Translations under genes and position numbers: made by a program | In this document: positions 54,684-63,687 of the stretch, piece by piece | How the letters are laid out: every line of letters starts with the position of its first letter | Numbering within the stretch: the stretch's first letter is position 1 | Notes under the pieces: model-generated | Database searches by the model: none | What the model was told of the DNA's origin: nothing | Seen by the model: only the letters and a program-made list of their open reading frames with translations | DNA from: JBMYYR01 sp965243605 | GTDB lineage: Bacteria; Bacteroidota; Bacteroidia; Flavobacteriales; CAJXXR01 | NCBI GenBank assembly: GCA_965243605.1 | Contig: CBDEVQ010000099.1 | Span: 75,472-139,471, forward strand | Direction: 5' to 3' | DNA length: 64,000 nt

Positions 54684-55556
54684 ATGAAGAGAATAGTTTC
54701 TTTATTGTCATTATGTGCAATTGCTTGTACAATTACAGCAAATGCACAAGATACGCAAGATAAAAGAGTATATAATCCTGTAATTGGATCACAGAACCAA
54801 CATGGTACATACGTATTAAGAAATGATGATTTTGATAATCGTGTTCTTCCATTTGTTGCAGTAAGTGAAGATGATATACATTGGAAAAAAGAGTATAAAT
54901 CAGTTATCAATCTTAAAGTAAGAAAGAATCAGGTATTATATTACCCAACCTATCCTACTTTATACAGAAAGAGTTTTGCTGATGTTGTAATTGGAGCTGC
55001 AAAAGAAGGTTCTATTAAAGCATACAGTGATGAATACTTTACTGATGAATTGTCTATTGATAAGTTAAAGAATAAACTTTTCCGTATTGAAAAGACTCTT
55101 GGTGAAAACTGGGAAACTGGTGAAGATGAAGAAATCATCGATACTACTCAAGTTTCATCTTCTGATATTATTGAAATATTAGTAAGAGAAGAGAAATTCT
55201 TTGACAAAAAACGTTCAGTTCTTGAGCAAAGAATTATTGGATTAGCTCCAGTTGCTTTAGTTCAAAACAAAGAAACTTTAGAATGGGAAAAGCAAATTAT
55301 GTTTTGGTTCTACTATCCAGATGCAAGACAAATTTTGGCAAATTCTAAAATATATAACGAATACAATTCTTTCCAGAACATGAGTATGGATGAATTATTC
55401 TTAAATCGTTTATATACGTCTACTTTCATTAAGGAGTCGAATATGCAAGATCGTTCTATAAGTGATTATAACTCTACTAAGAGAGATCGTTTATTAGAGG
55501 CGGAACGTATTAAAGAAGAATTACGAAATTACGAACATGATCTTTGGAACTACTAA
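54684..55556 (+). CDS. gldN: T9SS ring protein GldN (PorN)
   Basis: 290 residues, signal peptide 1-22 (ending ITANAQ). The body is a compact domain with DDIHWKKEYKSVINLKVRKN, SSDIIEILVREEKFFDKK and MFWFYYPDARQILANSK, ending in an acidic and basic helix (RDRLLEAERIKEELRNYE). It binds GldK in the periplasmic ring. Last gene of the operon; a strong terminator follows. Confidence 0.96.
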   Translation: MKRIVSLLSLCAIACTITANAQDTQDKRVYNPVIGSQNQHGTYVLRNDDFDNRVLPFVAVSEDDIHWKKEYKSVINLKVRKNQVLYYPTYPTLYRKSFADVVIGAAKEGSIKAYSDEYFTDELSIDKLKNKLFRIEKTLGENWETGEDEEIIDTTQVSSSDIIEILVREEKFFDKKRSVLEQRIIGLAPVALVQNKETLEWEKQIMFWFYYPDARQILANSKIYNEYNSFQNMSMDELFLNRLYTSTFIKESNMQDRSISDYNSTKRDRLLEAERIKEELRNYEHDLWNY

Positions 55557-55574
55557 GATTTGTTATTATAATAC

Positions 55575-55601
55575 AAAAGCTGACTTAATAAGTCAGCTTT
55601 T
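55575..55601 (+). terminator. gldKLMN terminator
   Basis: Twelve-base arms (aaaagctgactt / aagtcagctttt) with a three-base loop, followed by T residues. Confidence 0.88.
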
Positions 55602-55617
55602 TTTTGGTATATAAATT

Positions 55618-56670
55618 ATGAAGTACGATTATATTATTGTTGGGCAAGGATTAAGTGGATCCTTATTGTCTTATGAATTAATTAAGCGTGGGAAAAGAGT
55701 TTGTGTTATTCATGATAATACGCTTGTAAGATCATCTGAAGTAGCACCTGGTATGTACAATCCGTTAGTGTTGAAACGGTATACCCTGGCTTGGAAGGCT
55801 CCTGAATTAATTCGTAATTTAGAAAACTATTATAAGGAAATTGAACAGGAAATAGATAGTGAATTTATGTATCCTATGAACCTTTATAGATTGTTTAGTA
55901 ATAACAAGGAAGCAATTCTTTGGGATGAAAAAGCTGATCAATTGGCCTTGGAACCGTTCATGAATCCAAATATATTTACCCAAGATAATTTAGCCATTAG
56001 TAAAAACTTTGGCCTAGGGCAAGTTTACAAAACAGGGCGAGTTGTCCTTGTTAAATTTATTCAAGCCATAAGACAATATATTCAAAAGAATAATACCTAT
56101 TTAAACGAAGAATTTGCATACGATAAGCTGAAATTGAATCAGGATGATGTTCATTATGATCAAATAACTTCTAAACATATTATTTTTGCTGAAGGTTATA
56201 ATTTGAAGTTTAATCCGTGGTTTAATCAACTTCCTTTAAAAGGAACAAAAGGTGAATTAATAACGATTAAATGTCCTGATTTGAAATTGGAATATCCAAT
56301 TAAATCGAGTGTTTTGGTTATGCCTTTAGGAAACGATCTTTATAGAGTAGGTGCAAGTTTTAATTGGGACGATAAAGATTGTTTGCCTAGTGAAATTGGA
56401 AAAAAATGGTTGATATCAAAATTGGAACAAATTATTAGCTGTACTTTTGAAATTGTAGAGCATGATGCAGGTATTCGACCTACAGTTATTGATCGTAGAC
56501 CTTTATTAGGAACACATGAAAAACATAAGAATATGCATGTTTTTAATGGTATGGGAACACGTGGTGTTATGTTAGCCCCAACTGGAGTGAAAATGTTGAT
56601 TGATTCTATTGAAAATTCAATTCCATTGGATGAAGAATGGAATATAAAACGATTTAAAGAAAATGCTTGA
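55618..56670 (+). CDS. FAD-dependent oxidoreductase (DAO type) linked to the gld locus
   Basis: 350 residues. The dinucleotide-binding motif at the start (IIVGQGLSGSLLSYELIKRG) and the C-terminal block HDAGIRPTVIDRRPLLG and FNGMGTRGVMLAPTG place it in the D-amino-acid-oxidase/MnmC-like fold. The same kind of gene follows gldN in many Bacteroidota, so it belongs to the locus by conservation, but its substrate and role in secretion are not known. Overlaps the ABC-F gene by eight bases. Confidence 0.88.
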   Translation: MKYDYIIVGQGLSGSLLSYELIKRGKRVCVIHDNTLVRSSEVAPGMYNPLVLKRYTLAWKAPELIRNLENYYKEIEQEIDSEFMYPMNLYRLFSNNKEAILWDEKADQLALEPFMNPNIFTQDNLAISKNFGLGQVYKTGRVVLVKFIQAIRQYIQKNNTYLNEEFAYDKLKLNQDDVHYDQITSKHIIFAEGYNLKFNPWFNQLPLKGTKGELITIKCPDLKLEYPIKSSVLVMPLGNDLYRVGASFNWDDKDCLPSEIGKKWLISKLEQIISCTFEIVEHDAGIRPTVIDRRPLLGTHEKHKNMHVFNGMGTRGVMLAPTGVKMLIDSIENSIPLDEEWNIKRFKENA

Positions 56671-58585
56671 TATACATAATTTATCTGTTTATTTCACAGG
56701 AAGATATTTATTTAAAGAAATAAGTTTCCAAGTTAATAAAGGTGATAGAATAGGTCTAATAGGAAAGAATGGTGCTGGTAAATCAACATTATTGAAACTT
56801 ATTGTTGGCGATGAATCTTACGAATCCGGTAATATAACCTATGCAAAATCTGTTGATGTTGCTATGTTAAGACAGGACTTGGATTTTAATAACGATTCAA
56901 CCTTATGGAAAGAAGCAGAAAAGGCATTTGAGAAGATAGCTTTAATAGAAGATAATTTAACCCATTTAAGTCTTGAGTTAAGTAATCGAGAAGATTATGA
57001 ATCTAAAGAATATTCAAAGCTTCTAGAGAAGATTAATATTGCAAATGAACAATTAATCATTTTAGGAGCATCACAAAAGGACGCTTCTATAGCTCGTGTA
57101 TTAGAAGGTTTAGGATTTAAGTCATCGGATTGGGAGAAACAAACATCAGATTTTAGTGGTGGATGGCGAATGCGAATTGAATTAGCTAAACTTTTACTTA
57201 AGAAGCCAGATGTGCTATTATTAGATGAACCAACCAATCATCTAGATATTGAATCTATTGTTTGGTTAGAGAAATTTCTGAAATCATATGCTGGTGCGGT
57301 AGTCCTTGTATCTCACGATAAGGCTTTTCTTAATGCTGTATGTAATCGTAGTATTGAAATTCAATCTGGTAAAATCTATGATTTTAAAGGAAACTATGAT
57401 AAATATTTAAGCCAGAGAGAGCTTATGTTAGAACAGCAATTGGCTGAATTTACTAACCAAGCGAAAGAGAAGAAAAGACTAAACGACTTAATCGAAAAGT
57501 TTAGATATAAGTCTTCAAAGGCGGCATTTGCTCAAAGTTTGATCAAGAAACTTGAAAAAATGGACGATATAGATATTGATTCTATATCCAACAAAGCGAT
57601 GAGTTTTAAATTTCCCCAAGCTGTACATTCAGGAAAAGTTGTTCTTAAAATTCAAGAACTAGAAAAGTCTTTTGGAGAAAAGAAAGTTCTAAATCAAGTT
57701 AACTTAGAATTAGAAAGAGGGGATAAGATTGCTTTTGTAGGTCAAAATGGTCAAGGTAAATCTACACTTGTTAAGTGTATTATGAATGACTGGAAAGATT
57801 ATACAGGACAATTGAAGATTGGGCATAATGTTGAAATTGCTTATTTTGCCCAAGATCAGGCTAAAAAACTGGATACGACTAAAACTGTATTAGATACTGT
57901 ACTAGATGAAGCTGATGCAGATACAAGGCCAAAAGTAAGAGGATTACTTGGAGCATTTTTATTTGAAGGTGAAGATGTTGATAAAAAGGTTTCAGTCCTT
58001 TCTGGAGGTGAAAGAGGACGTCTGGCTTTATGTCTATTATTGTTAAGGCCACATAACCTCTTAATTCTTGATGAACCTACAAATCATTTAGATATTCAGT
58101 CTAAAGAAATATTAAAGCAAGCTATTCTTGATTATGGAGGAACCGTAATTATTATTTCTCACGATAGAGAATTTCTTCAAGGGTTAACGGAAAAGGTATT
58201 AGAATTTAGAGACCATAAAGTAAAGGAGCTAATAGGTGATGTTAATTATTATTTGGAACAAAGAGAATTCGAAAATTTAAGAGACGCGGAACTCGCTAAA
58301 TCTGAAAAGACGAATAATGTAAAGGAAAATAAAGCTTCACAATCGGATTGGCAATCAAATAAAGAGCTAAAAAAGTTAAAGAACAAGGTTGGTAAATTAG
58401 AACGTGAAATATCTGATTTGGAACAGAAAATTAGTGATTGCGATGCTATTTTGGCGCAAGTAGAATTTTATGAAAGATCTAATGAAGATCAATCTATGTT
58501 TATGGAAAAGTATAATTCCTATAAACGTACATTAGATAAAGTTGTTGAAGATTGGGAAGTTACATTAGAACTTCTTGAAGAGTAA
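56663..58585 (+). CDS. ABC-F family ATPase (Uup/EttA-like)
   Basis: 640 residues, two ABC domains and no membrane part: first Walker A LIGKNGAGKSTLL, signature FSGGWRMRIELAK, Walker B LLLDEPTNHLDIE; second Walker A FVGQNGQGKSTLV, signature LSGGERGRLAL, Walker B LILDEPTNHLDIQ. A linker with many lysines (about 260-300) and a C-terminal coiled coil (about 560-640) suggest the Uup group, which acts on ribosomes or branched DNA. A link to T9SS is positional only. Confidence 0.93.
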   Translation: MLDIHNLSVYFTGRYLFKEISFQVNKGDRIGLIGKNGAGKSTLLKLIVGDESYESGNITYAKSVDVAMLRQDLDFNNDSTLWKEAEKAFEKIALIEDNLTHLSLELSNREDYESKEYSKLLEKINIANEQLIILGASQKDASIARVLEGLGFKSSDWEKQTSDFSGGWRMRIELAKLLLKKPDVLLLDEPTNHLDIESIVWLEKFLKSYAGAVVLVSHDKAFLNAVCNRSIEIQSGKIYDFKGNYDKYLSQRELMLEQQLAEFTNQAKEKKRLNDLIEKFRYKSSKAAFAQSLIKKLEKMDDIDIDSISNKAMSFKFPQAVHSGKVVLKIQELEKSFGEKKVLNQVNLELERGDKIAFVGQNGQGKSTLVKCIMNDWKDYTGQLKIGHNVEIAYFAQDQAKKLDTTKTVLDTVLDEADADTRPKVRGLLGAFLFEGEDVDKKVSVLSGGERGRLALCLLLLRPHNLLILDEPTNHLDIQSKEILKQAILDYGGTVIIISHDREFLQGLTEKVLEFRDHKVKELIGDVNYYLEQREFENLRDAELAKSEKTNNVKENKASQSDWQSNKELKKLKNKVGKLEREISDLEQKISDCDAILAQVEFYERSNEDQSMFMEKYNSYKRTLDKVVEDWEVTLELLEE

Positions 58586-58589
58586 TATT

Positions 58590-58618
58590 AATAAGGTAAT
58601 CAATTAGATTACCTTATT
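58590..58618 (+). terminator. ABC-F gene terminator
   Basis: Twelve-base perfect arms (aataaggtaatc / gattaccttatt), five-base loop, followed by seven T; five bases after the stop. Confidence 0.9.
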
Positions 58619-58670
58619 TTTTTACATTAATCAATATAAAATCATAATTTTAAAGACTTTAAACAATTCT

Positions 58671-59864
58671 ATGTATAAAAGAATAATACTCATACTCTTT
58701 ATTTTCTTCTGCCAATTATCTTTTGGACAATGGAATAAATCAGGAAATCCATTTTATGGGAATAAATCAAATCGATCATCAGGAATTCAAATAGGAGGTT
58801 TCTTAAGATTCGTAAATTATCAACAATACACAAAATGGAATGAAGATCGATATTCTGATTATGCCATTCACAATAAATTATTTGTTTATCAACAATTTGA
58901 TAGGAATAATTCCATTTATGGAAGTATACAAAATCGATTAATATTTGGAGAAGCCTACAATTTAAATGCATCGGGCTATGCCAACTCATTATTACAGAAC
59001 AATGATTTGGTTAACTTATCTTTTATCGTTAAAGAAGAAAATAACTATTTAATACATTCAGAAATTGACCTTCTATATTATAAATGGGAATCAAAATCTA
59101 CTAGAGTTAAAATAGGTCGTCAAAGGTATTACTGGAATCAATCGTTTATATGGAATCCAAATAACTATTTAAATACATATTCAGTATTAGGGTATGATGT
59201 TGTTAACAGATCAGGAATAGAATCGATAAGCATACGAACTAAACTTGGTGGTTCAAGATCAAAATGGGATATGGATCTTGTTTATGCTCCTCATAAAACG
59301 ATGGATGAATCGATAGTAACTTCAAGGTTACACTATAAGAACAAAAGAACAGAGTTCCAACTTTTAGGAGGTAGTATTCTAAATGATTATTCTGGAGGTT
59401 TAGGATTCTCAACATATATTAATGAAACTGGAATATCTGGAGAAGTCACTTATTTTAAAGCCAAATCTAATGATGGATTTGATGCTCTATTAATTGACGT
59501 GTCTACATATTACCAATTCCCATCTAAATTATTTTTATTGGGAGAGATATTGTATCATTCTAATCCCCAAGAATTTTTTACTCCAACCGATATATTTACT
59601 AACAGAAGCGTAAAGCATCTTATTACCAATAAATTTCAAATTGCTGGAATTATGCAGTACCCAATAAGTAAGCGCACTACCTTAGGGGCTTCTGTGTTAT
59701 ATTATTTGGATGATGAATATACGTCGGCCAATGCATTTATTAACTCCAAACTAACGAAGCGTATTGAGTTTTATTTGAGTTATAATATATTTGGACAAGC
59801 TGAGACAGTAATAGAAGGTCAATCTAGGAAGTATGCCTTGGCCCAATTAGCAATATCATTTTAA
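58671..59864 (+). CDS. Porin-like outer-membrane barrel, unknown ligand
   Basis: 397 residues. Signal peptide (1-19, ending QLSFGQ), then alternating hydrophobic and polar strands with many Tyr and Trp (FVYQQFDRNNSIYGSIQNRL, RVKIGRQRYYWNQSFIWNPN) to a final Phe (ALAQLAISF), as in outer-membrane porins. GRQRYYWNQSFIWNPNNYLN resembles a conserved block of Bacteroidota DUF1302/alginate-type porins, not firmly. No operon partner is evident; tatD follows after 83 bases. Confidence 0.75.
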   Translation: MYKRIILILFIFFCQLSFGQWNKSGNPFYGNKSNRSSGIQIGGFLRFVNYQQYTKWNEDRYSDYAIHNKLFVYQQFDRNNSIYGSIQNRLIFGEAYNLNASGYANSLLQNNDLVNLSFIVKEENNYLIHSEIDLLYYKWESKSTRVKIGRQRYYWNQSFIWNPNNYLNTYSVLGYDVVNRSGIESISIRTKLGGSRSKWDMDLVYAPHKTMDESIVTSRLHYKNKRTEFQLLGGSILNDYSGGLGFSTYINETGISGEVTYFKAKSNDGFDALLIDVSTYYQFPSKLFLLGEILYHSNPQEFFTPTDIFTNRSVKHLITNKFQIAGIMQYPISKRTTLGASVLYYLDDEYTSANAFINSKLTKRIEFYLSYNIFGQAETVIEGQSRKYALAQLAISF

Positions 59865-59947
59865 AGAATCTATTTTGCTATTTGTATTAAATAGTAGTTC
59901 GATCATAAAAAATGAATATTTTTGTCGGAAATATTGAGAGGAAAATT

Positions 59948-60730
59948 ATGTGGATAGATACACACACACACTTATATAGTTCAAAATTTGATGAAGATCG
60001 TTCAGAAGCGATTACTAGGGCCAAAGAAGAAGGCATAGAACAAATATATCTACCATCTATAGATAAAGGGCATTACGAATCTATGGTTGAAATGGAAGAT
60101 AAGGATCCAACATTTGTAAAATTAATGATTGGAATACACCCTTGTTCTGTTAAAGAAGAAAATAGTGATGAATTACAATTTGTAAAAGAATGTTTGGGAA
60201 ATAGACCCTTTACGGCTATTGGAGAAATTGGAATAGACTTATATTGGGATAAATCATTTCAAAAACAACAAGAAGAATTATTCTGTCAACAATGTGATCT
60301 AGCCTTAGAGTATAATTTACCAATTGTTATTCACGTTCGAGATGCGTTTCCAGAGATTTTTGTTCAATTAGAAAAATATAGAAACACGGGATTAACAGGA
60401 ATATTTCATTGTTTTTCTGGAGGAAAGAAGGAGCTGGATTATATTTTAGATTTAGGGTTTAAAGTTGGATTAGGTGGAGTACTAACCTTTAAAAATGGAG
60501 GACTTGATAAAGTATTTTCAGAATATGATGTGTCTATATTAAATCATATCGTTTTAGAAACCGATGCTCCTTATTTAGCACCTCATCCGAATCGTGGAAA
60601 AAGAAACGAGACGTCATTTTTACCTATTATAGGACAAAAGTTAGCTGATATCTTTCAATTATCCATTGAAGAAATCGCTGATATTACAACAAAGAATGCT
60701 AAGGAAATATTCATAGCTTATGAACTCTAG
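59948..60730 (+). CDS. tatD: TatD-family metal-dependent DNase
   Basis: Start set at ATG 59948 (MWIDTHTHLYSSKFDEDR), 260 residues; the frame is open to 59912 but the usual TatD start is at this Met. Metal motifs: DTHTHLY, IGEIGIDLYWD, VIHVRDA, FHCFSGG and LETDAPYLAPHPNRGKRNE. TatD proteins are 3'-5' exonucleases or D-aminoacyl-tRNA deacylases; despite the name, a role in Tat export is not established. Overlaps ansA by 11 bases. Confidence 0.93.
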   Translation: MWIDTHTHLYSSKFDEDRSEAITRAKEEGIEQIYLPSIDKGHYESMVEMEDKDPTFVKLMIGIHPCSVKEENSDELQFVKECLGNRPFTAIGEIGIDLYWDKSFQKQQEELFCQQCDLALEYNLPIVIHVRDAFPEIFVQLEKYRNTGLTGIFHCFSGGKKELDYILDLGFKVGLGGVLTFKNGGLDKVFSEYDVSILNHIVLETDAPYLAPHPNRGKRNETSFLPIIGQKLADIFQLSIEEIADITTKNAKEIFIAYEL

Positions 60731-61748
60731 CCAAGATAAAATACTTTTAATATATACTGGTGGTACTATTGGGATGAGAAAACATCCTGATTCTGGAGAA
60801 CTTGTACCTATTGATTTTAATTCAATCCAAGATAATTTCCCAGGTCTACAGAATACCAATATTTTGTTTGATATGGTGTCTATGATAGAAGTGAAGGATT
60901 CTTCAGACATATCTCCAGAAGATTGGATAGAGATGGCAAGAACTGTCGAAGACAATTACAGCAAGTATGAAGGGTTTGTTTTCTTGCATGGTTCAGATAC
61001 AATGGCTTTTTCTGCTTCTGCATTAAGTTTTATTTTTGAGAATCTATCGAAACCTGTTGTTTTCACAGGGTCTCAATTACCAATGGGAGTTCCTAGAACA
61101 GATGCATTAGAGAACTTATTAACTGCAATGGAAATTGCATCTTCGTATGTAAATGGAAGGCCAATTGTTCCAGAAGTATCTGTTTATTTCGAATATAAAT
61201 TATACCGAGGAAATCGTGTTACTAAAGTTGATGCACAAAGATTTAATGCTTATGCATCATATAACTATCCTGTTTTGGCAGAAGCTGGAGTTGATATTCA
61301 GTTTCAAAATACTAATATAAGGGCATATAATTTTAATGAGAAGTTAGAATTAAACACTCAAATAGAGAAAGCCGTTGTTGGTATTAAAATTTTCCCAGGT
61401 ATTCAAGGAGAATATTATAAGTCATTAATTTTAGATCCATCTATTAAAGGAATTGTATTAGAAAGCTTTGGTGCAGGAAATATTGGAAATAAAGTTGAAT
61501 TATTACAACCGTTAAAAGAAGCTATAAAACGTGGTGTTATAATTATTAATGTAAGTCAATGTTTAGGCGGATCTGTCTCTCATGGAAAATACCAAGCAAG
61601 TAGTGTATTAGAAAAAATAGGTGTTATTGAAGGGGGAGAGATGACTTTTGAAAGTGCAATAACAAAATTAATGATTGTTCTTGGAACGGAATTTTCAGTA
61701 GATCAGAAAGTTGCTAAGTTGAAGGAGAACTTGAGAGGTGAAAAATAG
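60720..61748 (+). CDS. ansA: Type I L-asparaginase
   Basis: 342 residues, cytoplasmic. The catalytic threonine motifs are TGGTIGM (Thr at about 13) and HGSDTMAFSAS; the regions FTGSQLPMG and VYFEYKLYRGNRVTK are also typical. No signal peptide, so it is the type I (anabolic, cytosolic) form. Co-translated with tatD. Confidence 0.93.
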   Translation: MNSSQDKILLIYTGGTIGMRKHPDSGELVPIDFNSIQDNFPGLQNTNILFDMVSMIEVKDSSDISPEDWIEMARTVEDNYSKYEGFVFLHGSDTMAFSASALSFIFENLSKPVVFTGSQLPMGVPRTDALENLLTAMEIASSYVNGRPIVPEVSVYFEYKLYRGNRVTKVDAQRFNAYASYNYPVLAEAGVDIQFQNTNIRAYNFNEKLELNTQIEKAVVGIKIFPGIQGEYYKSLILDPSIKGIVLESFGAGNIGNKVELLQPLKEAIKRGVIIINVSQCLGGSVSHGKYQASSVLEKIGVIEGGEMTFESAITKLMIVLGTEFSVDQKVAKLKENLRGEK

Positions 61749-61989
61749 AATCTTCATATTAAATTTACTTTCATGTAGTAGATATTTTGTATTTTGCACA
61801 CGTTTTTCAATCATTTATCTCTCCATTGATAATAAATTGGTCGCTTAAAAAACACGTTATTTAAATGTTTTTTTATAGATTCGCCTTTACGATAATCAAT
61901 AAAGAGCAATGTTTTGTGAAATTTTACGTTTGATATAAAGCAAACATCAATTAGTAAAACGTCTTAAAAAACCATTCAAACTAAAAAAA
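61749..61989. other. Intergenic leader before the ExbB/ExbD genes
   Basis: 241 bases, no ORF. An AT-rich region with a TATTTTGC stretch (about 61784-61800) resembles a degenerate -7 element. No clear riboswitch or hairpin is seen. The first ExbB codon follows the leader sequence ACTAAAAAAAATG. Confidence 0.35.
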
Positions 61990-62688
61990 ATGAAAAAACT
62001 ATCATTTCTTGCTGTAGCTATGATGTCTACAGTTCCTACTTTTGCTGCTGAGGAGACTTTCCACCAAGTATTAAAGCAAAAGTTCATTGAAGGAGGTCCT
62101 ATCTTTATGGGAGTTGTACTTCTATGTCTTATCTTAGGTTTAGCACTTGTTATCGAGCGTGTAATCTATTTAAATTTATCTTCAACTAACACTTCTAAAT
62201 TACTTAAGAATGTTGAAGGAGCTTTAGCTTCTGGTGGTGTTGATGCTGCTAAAGAAGTTTGTAGAAATACTAGAGGACCAGTTGCTTCAATTTTTTACCA
62301 AGGTTTAGAGCGTTCAAATGAAGGTTTGGAAATGGTTGAAAAATCAATTGTGTCTTATGGTTCAGTTCAAATGGGACGTTTAGAGAAAAACATCTCATGG
62401 ATTTCATTATTCATCGCATTAGCTCCAATGTTAGGGTTTATGGGTACAGTAATCGGTATGATTGATGCCTTTGATGCTATTCAAGCGGCTGGAGATATCC
62501 AACCATCACTTGTAGCAGGAGGTATTAAAGTAGCCTTACTTACAACCGTATTTGGTCTTATTGCTGCCATTATTCTTCAAATTGCTTACAATTACATCCT
62601 TTCTAAAGTTGATTCTTTAGTAAATGGAATGGAAGATGCTTCTGTATCTTTAATTGATTTATTAGCAAATCACGGAGCAAAAAAATAG
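61990..62688 (+). CDS. exbB: MotA/TolQ/ExbB-family proton channel protein
   Basis: 232 residues. An N-terminal signal-like segment (MKKLSFLAVAMMSTVPTFA), a membrane helix (about 38-58), then the TolQ/ExbB core with two helices (about 138-158 and 172-200): LAPMLGFMGTVIGMIDAFDAI and GGIKVALLTTVFGLIAAIILQ. Works with ExbD proteins to energise TonB receptors or, in a TolQ-like role, envelope stability. The added N-terminal segment is usual for Bacteroidota ExbB. First gene of a compact operon (5-base gaps). Confidence 0.93.
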   Translation: MKKLSFLAVAMMSTVPTFAAEETFHQVLKQKFIEGGPIFMGVVLLCLILGLALVIERVIYLNLSSTNTSKLLKNVEGALASGGVDAAKEVCRNTRGPVASIFYQGLERSNEGLEMVEKSIVSYGSVQMGRLEKNISWISLFIALAPMLGFMGTVIGMIDAFDAIQAAGDIQPSLVAGGIKVALLTTVFGLIAAIILQIAYNYILSKVDSLVNGMEDASVSLIDLLANHGAKK

Positions 62689-62693
62689 TCTAG

Positions 62694-63140
62694 ATGAATA
62701 AGAAAATTGGAATTATTTTAGGAATAATAGTTCTTGTTCTTATGGCTTTCGGATTTATGTATTTCTTTCAGTTATTAGCAAATTCTGAAGATATATTGAC
62801 TGACGAGTCGTTACAAGATGCTATTGTAGGACCAGCTATTCAGTACACGAAGATATTGTTATATGCAATTCTTGTACTTGTTGGAGCCTTTACATTAAAG
62901 AACTTAGCCACTAATCCAAAACAATTGGTTAGTGCTGCTATTGGAATTGTAGGAGTTTTAATCATTTACTTCATCGCCAAAGGACAATCGTCTGATGTTG
63001 TATTAGATTCTTACATGGAATACGAAGTAACAAGAGATGTTTCTGGAAATGTTGGTACTGGATTATTTGCATTCTATTGGATGGCTGGTATTGCATTTGC
63101 TGGAGCAATTGTAGGTGAAATTGTTAATTCAATTAAATAA
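62694..63140 (+). CDS. Small membrane protein encoded between exbB and exbD
   Basis: 148 residues with four membrane helices at about 4-27, 52-72, 78-97 and 122-143 and a negatively charged second half (DVVLDSYMEYEVTRDV). No domain recognised by me. Its place between exbB and two exbD genes, with gaps of five bases on both sides, suggests an accessory of the channel. Genes of this kind recur at this place in Bacteroidota. Confidence 0.82.
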   Translation: MNKKIGIILGIIVLVLMAFGFMYFFQLLANSEDILTDESLQDAIVGPAIQYTKILLYAILVLVGAFTLKNLATNPKQLVSAAIGIVGVLIIYFIAKGQSSDVVLDSYMEYEVTRDVSGNVGTGLFAFYWMAGIAFAGAIVGEIVNSIK

Positions 63141-63145
63141 GAACT

Positions 63146-63682
63146 ATGGCCAGAAAAAGTAAAGAAGTCCCTGAAATTAATGCAGGATCAATGGCGGATA
63201 TCGCTTTCTTATTACTTATCTTCTTTCTGGTAACTACAACGATGGATCAGGACTCTGGAATTTCGCGTAAATTACCTGCGAAACAAGATGAGGAACCAAT
63301 TGATCCACCACCTGTACACGATAGAAATATTTTTATTGTATTATTAAATCAGAATAATCAATTATTGGTTGAAGAAAAACCAATGGATATGGATGATTTA
63401 AAGGATGCAACTATTGAGTTTATTACAAACAATGGGAAAAATAGTACACTATCAGATGAACCAGGAAAAGCTATAGTTTCTCTACGTAATCATAGATTAA
63501 CATCTTATGATACCTATGTTGCTGTTCAAGATCAATTAACTGCTGCGTATAATCAAATACGTAATAGTATTTCTAATCAGAGATTTGGGAAACCATTCGA
63601 AGATTTAAATAGAGATCAAGCAAAAGAGATAAGAAAAGATTATCCGATGAATATTTCGGAAGCTGAACCGATTAAAAATTAA
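63146..63682 (+). CDS. exbD: ExbD/TolR-family protein
   Basis: 178 residues. The membrane helix (about 16-36) begins AGSMADIAFLLLIFFLVTTT with the functional Asp (SMADIAF). A periplasmic domain follows, with DRNIFIVLLNQNNQLLVEE and a Pro/Glu-rich link (DEEPIDPPPVHD). It ends in a longer tail than E. coli ExbD. Paired with the second exbD copy downstream. Confidence 0.93.
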   Translation: MARKSKEVPEINAGSMADIAFLLLIFFLVTTTMDQDSGISRKLPAKQDEEPIDPPPVHDRNIFIVLLNQNNQLLVEEKPMDMDDLKDATIEFITNNGKNSTLSDEPGKAIVSLRNHRLTSYDTYVAVQDQLTAAYNQIRNSISNQRFGKPFEDLNRDQAKEIRKDYPMNISEAEPIKN

Positions 63683-63687
63683 CCATT

